Assembly (NCBI GenBank): GCA_026388755.1
Contig: JAPLJE010000757.1
Span: 1 to 7,787, forward strand
Reading direction: 5' to 3'
DNA length: 7,787 bases
Source of the DNA: Deltaproteobacteria bacterium
Lineage (GTDB): Bacteria; Desulfobacterota; Desulfobacteria; Desulfobacterales; Desulfatirhabdiaceae
The position numbers and the translations under genes were made by a program. Within the stretch, counting starts at the first letter, position 1; every line of letters begins with the position of its first letter. Shown piece after piece: positions 1 through 4,607 of the stretch. A model generated the notes under the pieces. It saw only the letters and a list, made by a program, of their open reading frames with translations. It made no database searches and was not told where the DNA came from.

Positions 1-2
1 AC

Positions 3-1349
3 CGGGACGGCTCGGAGTATCCAAACCAGCAATTCACGGGTGTTACCGTGAATATGCAATTGCTGGCGCGCACGTTCGCCACCGGGGTCAACTACTATTC
101 CGATTCGGAAGAAAGCACTGCCGGCCATGAATTCTGCGCGTCGGGAACTTGCACCGACTATACTGAGAAGACACTTTTTATGCCGCATGGAAGAGGTTTC
201 CTGCTTGACGGCTTTAACCCGGAAGAGTTACCCGAGAACGGTTATATCTTCAACAACGTTGCCCGCAATGGCTTGGACTTCAAGGTTTTCGGAGATCCCA
301 CGCTCATAAATGGCTCGGATAGCGGAATCACATCGCAGCCCATCCTCAACGATCCCACAAGCGGAAATTTTGGCTATCCAGCGTTAGTCGCTGGTAACCC
401 TCCGGGCGTCGCCCCTCTCGACGTCACCAACCCACTGCAAAATGTTGGAGATGTGGACAGTATTACCAAGGGATTAGGGGAGTCCTTTTATCTTAAACTG
501 CCCATGCTCGCCGTCCTGGGCGGGAAAAATGCCAGCGGCGAACCGCGCATAGACAACAACTTTCCGGGCTTTAATCTTAACATCTCCGACCAGCGCCGCG
601 CGAAGGAGTTCATCCGCGATTTCGACCGAATGGTGAGCCAGGGCACGCTGCCGCAATACGTTCATATTTGGATCCCGAACTCTCACACCGGGCCGGCGGC
701 GCAATCCCCGTTGATCACAAACGGCCCGGTGCAGCAGGTTGCTGACGGTGACGTTGCCGTGGGCATGGTTGTCGAGCACATCATGAACAGCCCGGTATAC
801 TACGATCCAGCAACAGGAGAGGGCAGTGCGATTTTCATGACTTTTGACGATGCCCAGTCCACGCTGGACCATATTCACCCCTATCGCACCCCGCTGATTG
901 TTGTCAGCCCATATGCGAGGCCCGGTTACGTGGCTAAAAGGCATTACTCCACGGCATCCATTGTAAAGACCGAAGAATTGTTGCTGGGTCTGCCACCGAA
1001 CAACCTTGGCGACCTCTTTGCAACGGACCTGCGCGATCTCTTTCAGCCCACGTATAACAATATTCAGGCAAGTGATGTTCCTGTCACCAGGGTTGCAAGT
1101 TATAAGCCGTCAAAGGAAGGCAATCGGATATGGGCTCTATCCAACCGGCTCGATGTCTCAGGTATCGACCGCGACAGCTTTCGGCTTGGTGCATTGGCGC
1201 GTTTGTCAATCGGTGCGGACGATCTGCACCGTGCCGCGAAGAGCAAGCGGATGCTGAAATCCCGGTCTTATAAGATTGAGCAAGCCAGGCTGTATGAGAA
1301 TGCGCTGAAACTTGTGAGCAGCAACGCCCGGCACAAAGACAGAGACTAA
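3..1349 (+). CDS. Phosphoesterase family (alkaline phosphatase superfamily) protein, 5'-partial
   Basis: The frame is open to the left window edge, so the true start lies outside; the first internal start codon (GTG at 48) follows coding-like residues and is unlikely to be real. The visible part has the C-terminal half of the PF04185-like phosphoesterase fold. Counting from GTG 48, it contains IPNSHTGP (about 209-216), a DGDVAVG helix start (about 234-240), FMTFDDAQSTLDHIHPYR (about 263-280, the likely metal-ligand region) and a typical SPYARPGYV ... HYSTASIVKTEELLLGLPP block (about 287-317). Such proteins hydrolyse phosphoesters using two metal ions and are usually exported. The nucleophile region is off-window, so the substrate cannot be told. 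Where many relatives have NDHT, this one has NSHT, so one ligand may differ. The tail after about residue 380 is basic and looks poorly conserved. It ends in TAA, 113 bases before the next gene on the same strand. The family is clear; the function is not. Confidence 0.8.
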   Translation, partial: RDGSEYPNQQFTGVTVNMQLLARTFATGVNYYSDSEESTAGHEFCASGTCTDYTEKTLFMPHGRGFLLDGFNPEELPENGYIFNNVARNGLDFKVFGDPTLINGSDSGITSQPILNDPTSGNFGYPALVAGNPPGVAPLDVTNPLQNVGDVDSITKGLGESFYLKLPMLAVLGGKNASGEPRIDNNFPGFNLNISDQRRAKEFIRDFDRMVSQGTLPQYVHIWIPNSHTGPAAQSPLITNGPVQQVADGDVAVGMVVEHIMNSPVYYDPATGEGSAIFMTFDDAQSTLDHIHPYRTPLIVVSPYARPGYVAKRHYSTASIVKTEELLLGLPPNNLGDLFATDLRDLFQPTYNNIQASDVPVTRVASYKPSKEGNRIWALSNRLDVSGIDRDSFRLGALARLSIGADDLHRAAKSKRMLKSRSYKIEQARLYENALKLVSSNARHKDRD

Positions 1350-1462
1350 GAGAAAAGGCCGTCACATTCCACAGTCTTTTCCCGAAATTACCCGAAATGG
1401 CATTTTGGAAAACCGCACCAAACAAAAGGGCGGCAGGCTGCACTTATAAAGGAGCTGAAAAA

Positions 1463-1777
1463 ATGATTGCGCGAGTTTGGAAAGGGTGGACAAAGATCGA
1501 GGATGCAGACGCCTATGAAAAATTACTGCGAGAAGTGGTCTATCCCGGGCTTCAGACAATAAGCGGTTATCTCGGCGGCTATATACTTCGTCATGACAGT
1601 AAGGATGAAACCGAGTTTGTTGCAGTGAACTTGTTTGAGTCGCTGGATGCAGTGAAAGCATTTGCCGGCCCTGATTATGATGTGCCGGTGTTCGAGCCGG
1701 AGGCCAGGCGTTTGCTTTCCAAAGTCGAGCCAATTGCAAGACATTACGATGTAAAAAAAGCTCCTCAATACTTATAA
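1463..1777 (+). CDS. ABM-type (antibiotic biosynthesis monooxygenase-like) small protein
   Basis: A 104-residue protein starting MIARVWKGWT. The ATG at 1463 is chosen because AAGGAG at 1449-1454 is correctly spaced; the frame extends upstream to 1397 but without a ribosome site or family-like residues. The length and pattern fit the dimeric alpha/beta ABM fold: an opening beta strand (IARVWKGWT), a helix (DADAYEKLLREVVYPGL), a GYLGGYILR strand, an EFVAVNLFESLDAVKAFAG strand-helix and a C-terminal ARHYDV strand. Members include heme-degrading and quinol monooxygenases, but most proteins of this subtype have no known substrate, and no cofactor motif is visible here. It lies 77 bases upstream of the MerB-like gene on the same strand. 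The gap contains a candidate promoter, so co-transcription is possible but not shown. A part in organometal handling is only suggested by position. Confidence 0.8.
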   Translation: MIARVWKGWTKIEDADAYEKLLREVVYPGLQTISGYLGGYILRHDSKDETEFVAVNLFESLDAVKAFAGPDYDVPVFEPEARRLLSKVEPIARHYDVKKAPQYL

Positions 1778-1791
1778 CCCTCTGGAGTCGC

Positions 1792-1820
1792 TTGAAAAAC
1801 TACTTAACAATTTTTAATAA
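1792..1820 (+). promoter_or_regulatory. Candidate sigma-70-type promoter for the MerB-like gene
   Basis: TTGAAA at 1792-1797 resembles a -35 box (5 of 6). Seventeen bases downstream is TAATAA (1815-1820), overlapping a better -10 match TTTAAT (1813-1818) at a shorter 15-base spacing. The AT-rich stretch lies 35-60 bases before the start codon at 1855. A start at TTG 1792 would lie inside this promoter, which argues against that longer reading. No MerR-type palindrome with a long spacer was recognised. This is a pattern match only. Confidence 0.35.
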
Positions 1821-1841
1821 AAACCGGCATGGTATGAAAAC

Positions 1842-1848
1842 AAGGAGG
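1842..1848 (+). promoter_or_regulatory. Ribosome binding site that fixes the MerB-like gene start at 1855
   Basis: AAGGAGG lies six bases upstream of ATG 1855, close to ideal Shine-Dalgarno spacing. Earlier in-frame starts (TTG 1792, ATG 1834) lack a comparable site. The chosen start gives a protein beginning MGNKLLMGIW. Confidence 0.75.
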
Positions 1849-1854
1849 GCGATC

Positions 1855-2601
1855 ATGGGAAATAAGCTGTTGATGGGAATTTGGCGGACAATGGTGAGGG
1901 TGCCTCCCGTTCTTTGGGAGAAACAGATTCAGAAGGCCCGGGGCAGAGTGAGAAAATCCACGCGCTTCATGTCACGGGATCATCGGAGGGTCCATCATTA
2001 TGTGGTTCGGGAGTTGCCTCGCTTCGGAAGGCCGATACCGGCTGAAAAGGTGGCCCGGGAACTGGCCCTGTCCGAAGAGCATGCCGTTGACATTTTAAAC
2101 GATCTGGAAAAACATCTGACCTTCCTGTACCGGAATGAGCAAGGGCAGGTTATCTGGGCCTATCCGGTGACAGTTGAAAAAACTCCGCACCGAATCAGTT
2201 TCGACTCGGGGGAGCGGTTATATGCCGCCTGAGCAACGGACGCGTTTGCAACGCCCTTCGTGCAAGGGCGGTTGAGGCAGGAGAACATGGCCATTCAGGT
2301 CGAAACGGAATGCGCGCACTGCAAAAGCGCCATGCGGCTGGAGATCGACAGCGATATGAACTGCCGCTGCCAGGAACCGGATTGCCATCCCGTTATCTTC
2401 GTTCCCGACGTTGATTTCACCCGTCTGGAAGATCCCAACATCATCGATGTTTTTTGAAAGGAAAGTGTCTTCTTCCGGTCGGAAGAACACGCCAGGGAAT
2501 ATCGAAAGGAAGGACATCGAATACGCGGCGCTTATTTCACCACTCAACAGATAGCCTATTTGAACCGGGCCATTCAGAGCGCCATCTTTGGCTGGGATTA
2601 G
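1855..2601 (+). CDS. merB: Organomercurial lyase (MerB)-like selenoprotein with two in-frame UGA (Sec) codons
   Basis: Read with UGA 2230-2232 and UGA 2455-2457 as selenocysteine, one frame runs from ATG 1855 to TAG 2601 (248 residues; MerB is about 212). Residues about 45-110 form the winged-helix part (VRELPRFGRPIPAEKVAREL ... YRNEQGQVIWAYPVTV), matching the MerB N-terminal domain. Then comes GERLYAA-U126-ATD129, aligned with MerB RLYAW-C96-ALD99. The next match is CAHCKSAMRL, aligned with the MerB C117 region, then VF-U201-KESVFFRSEEHAREY, aligned with MerB SF-C159-CHVHFFAS. The two UGAs thus replace both catalytic cysteines, and the proton-donor Asp is kept. MerB cleaves carbon-mercury bonds, giving a hydrocarbon and Hg(II). 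Five cysteines (153, 156, 170, 172, 177) may bind a metal. No merA, merR or mer transporter is visible. Standard gene calling would give two fragments (ending at 2232 and 2457) and lose the tail. The alternative is a pseudogene with two nonsense mutations, which is unlikely given their positions and the two SECIS hairpins. The gene symbol marks homology; the true substrate is unproven. Confidence 0.87.
2230..2232 (+). other. In-frame UGA decoded as selenocysteine, Sec126 (MerB Cys96 position)
   Basis: The codon lies between GERLYAA and ATDAFATPFVQGRLR. In MerB the same place reads RLYAW-C-ALDTL, with the nucleophilic Cys96 followed three residues later by catalytic Asp99. Here UGA is followed three residues later by Asp129. 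Coding-like sequence of the same family continues in the same frame on both sides, so no frameshift is needed. Confidence 0.87.
2249..2274 (+). promoter_or_regulatory. Bacterial SECIS hairpin for the first UGA
   Basis: Arms 2249-2258 (CAACGCCCTT) and 2264-2274 (AAGGGCGGTTG) pair over ten base pairs with a single bulged G at 2270. The apical loop is CGUGC (2259-2263). The loop begins after 26 bases following the UGA and has G as its second base, which fits the usual description of bacterial SECIS elements (loop roughly 16-37 bases downstream, a G among its first two bases). It lies within the coding sequence, as expected for SelB-dependent recoding. Confidence 0.75.
2455..2457 (+). other. In-frame UGA decoded as selenocysteine, Sec201 (MerB Cys159 position)
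   Basis: The codon lies between IIDVF and KESVFFRSEEHAREY. MerB has SF-C159-C160-HVHFFAS at this place, where Cys159 is the second catalytic thiol. The FF and the following acidic helix are shared. After the UGA the same frame continues for 47 codons to TAG 2599-2601 with MerB-like content, including a final helix (TTQQIAYLNRAIQSAIF). Confidence 0.83.
2465..2490 (+). promoter_or_regulatory. Bacterial SECIS hairpin for the second UGA, loop GGUC
   Basis: Seven contiguous pairs (2470-2476 with 2481-2487) carry a four-base loop GGUC (2477-2480). A two-base bulge (2468-2469) separates three further pairs (2465-2467 with 2488-2490). The loop starts after 19 bases following the UGA. From memory, the E. 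coli fdhF SECIS has GGUCU in its apical loop and a bulged U in its stem, so this is a close match to a SelB-binding hairpin. Confidence 0.8.
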
Positions 2602-2627
2602 AGGGAATGCGGCTGGTATCGAAAAGG

Positions 2628-3725
2628 TTAAATCGTTGCAGGCTCTCCTCCATGCGCTTCCCCGCTGTATAATCTTCCATTTCTGGTCTTGAGGAAATCG
2701 TTCAGGGAGATATCCTCCTGCTTGATGAATCCTCTGTCCGGAAGAGAACCATTATTGACCATCTCCATCACGGCGCAGGCAGATGCCGCGGTTGTCCACG
2801 AAATCGCACGCCACCGTTTCCCATCAATGGTGATGGGATAATAGGCATTCACAAACTCGTCACGGAACAGTTGTGTCCCCTTTAACCCTTCGGCAGAGGC
2901 ATGGATATAGACCACATCGTCATTGACTGCTGGTTTTGCATAAGTGAGAATCTCTCCTGCTTTTTTCCGGTCTTCACGCATGAGAAGTTCATGAAAGAAA
3001 AAATTCATCTGCTGAACATGCCCTGGATAACGGATACTTTTGTAATCCAGGTTGTCAACTTTCCCCAGATATGTTTCGCACATGGTTCCCAGCCCGCCGG
3101 AGGTTGTAAATGCCTCAAGCTGAATGCCATGAATAAAGAGCTTCTCAAGCCACTCCATCGGGGAGACCCACTTATGCTGACCATTCTCAATCACTTCACA
3201 GTCATTGAGATACTCGTTCACAACCCCCTCGGGAGACCAGTTAAAGGCATATCCAAGCAGACCCGTGGGATTCTGGGGAAGCGCGCCGACTCTGAGTTTA
3301 ATACTTCTAATTTTGGTAAAATCGGCAGTCAGAGATGTCCCGACAATGGCGATAAATCCAGGCGCAAGGCCGCACTGGGGTGCCATGACCGAGTTGGCTG
3401 TTTTGCTCATTTTGATGATTGCTTTTGTCGTTGGAACATCCTCAGTCAGATCAAAATAATGAGCCCCATGCTTGTGAGCAGCGGTTGCAACCTCTAAATT
3501 ATATTTATAGGGTAAACAGGATATCATGGCATCATATTTTCTAAATTTGCCCGTGAAACGCTTTATCTGTGCCATATCCGTTGTTATGACGGGAAACGGC
3601 AAATCATTTTTGGCATGGATGCTCACGCCTGTTACCTCAAATCCTGTTTTATGAAGCAGGGTTCCGACAAGACTTCCCACTTTTCCCAGTCCCAATACAA
3701 TGACAGATTTAATTTTCATATGCAT
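2628..3725 (-). CDS. Saccharopine dehydrogenase family NAD(P)-binding oxidoreductase
   Basis: A 365-residue protein. The N-terminus has a Rossmann strand and dinucleotide loop, VIVLGLGKVGSLVG (G12, G14, G17). It is followed by YDAMISCLPYKYNLEVATAA and GAHYFDLTED (about 84-112), both typical of the saccharopine dehydrogenase / lysine-6-dehydrogenase-like family. GLAPGFIAIVG (about 139-149) starts the catalytic domain, and TSGGLGTMCETYLGKV lies in the C-terminal half. Family members oxidise or form secondary amines of amino acids using NAD(P). Without neighbouring lysine or polyamine genes the substrate cannot be named. On its own strand, AAGGA lies four bases before the first ATG (3725) and ten before the second (3719, MKIKS), so either could be used; 3719 starts directly at the first strand. 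It converges on the MerB-like gene (26 bases between stops) and is divergent from the lipoprotein gene. It stops with TAA. Confidence 0.85.
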   Translation of the reverse strand: MHMKIKSVIVLGLGKVGSLVGTLLHKTGFEVTGVSIHAKNDLPFPVITTDMAQIKRFTGKFRKYDAMISCLPYKYNLEVATAAHKHGAHYFDLTEDVPTTKAIIKMSKTANSVMAPQCGLAPGFIAIVGTSLTADFTKIRSIKLRVGALPQNPTGLLGYAFNWSPEGVVNEYLNDCEVIENGQHKWVSPMEWLEKLFIHGIQLEAFTTSGGLGTMCETYLGKVDNLDYKSIRYPGHVQQMNFFFHELLMREDRKKAGEILTYAKPAVNDDVVYIHASAEGLKGTQLFRDEFVNAYYPITIDGKRWRAISWTTAASACAVMEMVNNGSLPDRGFIKQEDISLNDFLKTRNGRLYSGEAHGGEPATI

Positions 3726-3855
3726 TTATTCCTTCTTTTTGATATAAAGGATAGGCTTGACGGGCATAACGAAGATTGGAACATATCTCATCATATCTTC
3801 TGGCAGCGTCATCGTCAAAGGAAAGTGACTCGAAAACGGATGCAGACATCAAGAA

Positions 3856-4413
3856 ATGAAAAAACACTACCTGTTTAGCGCCCTCATTGTCCTGTTCATC
3901 AGCGGCTGCATGGGTATCTGCCATGATCCCGGAGAAAGGGACACGGCTGGGGAGAAGGAAAGGATGCACAGCATGCGCAGAGAAGTTGTCCCCAAACTGG
4001 TCGGTTCCTGGAAACTTGTGTCCTTTCACATTTTGGATGACAGCGGACAGCTATCTTATCCCTTTGGAGAAAATGCGCAGGGAAGGCTCATCTATGAACC
4101 GGGTGGACGTATGTCCGTCCAGCTTATGAATCCCAGCCGTCCCAGGTTTGCAACAGGTGATCCCCTTGTCTCATCCGAAGCTGAAGTACGCGCGGCGTTC
4201 GGTGGCTACACCGCCTATTACGGGACTTATTCAGTGAATCCGGACGAACGGACCATCGTACACCACATCGAGGCCGCCCTGCTACCCAACTGGGCTGGGA
4301 CGGATCAGCAGCGCCATTTCGACTTCGATGGGAAGTTTCTGACCTTGAAGGGCAGCCTGCTTATCGGCGGCGTTCAAGGGGTGGTCAGCCTGGTCTGGGA
4401 AAGGTTGCCCTGA
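3856..4413 (+). CDS. Lipocalin-like domain lipoprotein
   Basis: A 185-residue protein with a lipoprotein signal peptide: Lys2-Lys3, a hydrophobic core (residues 5-15) and lipobox ISGC, giving lipidated Cys18 after signal peptidase II cleavage. The mature protein is probably anchored in a membrane facing the periplasm. From about residue 47 it matches the lipocalin-like domain (PF13924 type): LVGSWKLVSF, then GRLIYEPGGRMSVQLMNPSR, an AYYGTYSVNPDERTIVHHIE strand pair, and a closing LTLKG ... VSLVWERLP. Such domains are thought to bind small hydrophobic ligands or to act in poorly known enzymes. The upstream ribosome site is weak (AAGAA just before the ATG), but the lipobox makes this start convincing. 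It is divergent from the dehydrogenase, with 130 bases between. It ends in TGA, showing that UGA is also used as an ordinary stop in this region. Confidence 0.82.
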   Translation: MKKHYLFSALIVLFISGCMGICHDPGERDTAGEKERMHSMRREVVPKLVGSWKLVSFHILDDSGQLSYPFGENAQGRLIYEPGGRMSVQLMNPSRPRFATGDPLVSSEAEVRAAFGGYTAYYGTYSVNPDERTIVHHIEAALLPNWAGTDQQRHFDFDGKFLTLKGSLLIGGVQGVVSLVWERLP

Positions 4414-4428
4414 GATAGAGGAGGAAAT

Positions 4429-4488
4429 ATGCTTACCTATATAATCATTGAGGATGCCTTAATGGAGCAAGCTATTGGAATATATTGA
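4429..4488 (+). CDS. Possible 19-residue micro-ORF after the lipoprotein gene
   Basis: ATG 4429 is preceded by a strong purine-rich Shine-Dalgarno stretch (GAGGAGGA, 4418-4425) and encodes MLTYIIIEDALMEQAIGIY before TGA. The ribosome site is better than that of the lipoprotein upstream. It could be a real small protein, or the 5' remnant of a gene whose body was deleted when the GC-rich segment to the right was joined. No family is recognisable. The rest of 4489-4570 is AT-rich and shows nothing coding. Confidence 0.25.
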   Translation: MLTYIIIEDALMEQAIGIY

Positions 4489-4528
4489 TTTTGTTAAAAA
4501 TAAATTGCTTTTAAAGCTGCACAGAATA

Positions 4529-4565
4529 GCGGAACACCGCCTTGACGGCCCCAATGTTTTTTTTT
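4529..4565 (+). terminator. Weak terminator-like hairpin followed by a T tract
   Basis: GCGG-AACA-CCGC (4529-4540) can form a short four-pair hairpin, and nine T residues follow at 4557-4565. The 16-base gap between stem and T tract is longer than in a standard intrinsic terminator, so this is tentative. The position fits the end of the lipoprotein transcript. Confidence 0.2.
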
Positions 4566-4570
4566 CTGTG

Positions 4571-4599
4571 TTGTGATGTTCTCTACAATTGGTTATAAT
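4571..4599 (+). promoter_or_regulatory. Sigma-70-like promoter directly before the ABC protein gene
   Basis: A perfect -10 box TATAAT (4594-4599) is preceded by TTGTGA (4571-4576, 4 of 6 to the -35 consensus) with the ideal 17-base spacer. Transcription would begin near 4605-4608, at or just before ATG 4608. No Shine-Dalgarno sequence lies before ATG 4608 or the next in-frame ATG 4620. A leaderless transcript is therefore the simplest reading. Confidence 0.55.
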
Positions 4600-4607
4600 T
4601 ACAGCAA

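Noticed and set aside
1381..1398. Tandem CCCGAAAT words before the ABM gene
   Set aside because: Only two 8-base copies and no clear regulatory context, so chance is a sufficient explanation.
2260..2457. Separate 65-residue ORF starting inside the MerB-like gene
   Set aside because: It is the same frame as the upstream coding region and simply the part between the two UGAs. Its apparent start lies in the SECIS loop, without a ribosome site.
1855..2601. MerB-like gene as a pseudogene with two nonsense mutations
   Set aside because: Both stops are UGA, both lie at catalytic Cys positions, both have hairpins at SECIS distance, and there is no frameshift or other lesion.
1855..4413. Genome-wide UGA recoding (alternative genetic code)
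   Set aside because: The lipoprotein and the GH5 genes end in UGA at sensible family ends, so UGA also acts as a normal stop.
4411..4488. UGA read-through of the lipoprotein gene into the micro-ORF, which is in the same frame
   Set aside because: The domain ends naturally at WERLP, the downstream frame has its own ribosome site and ATG, and no convincing SECIS hairpin follows.
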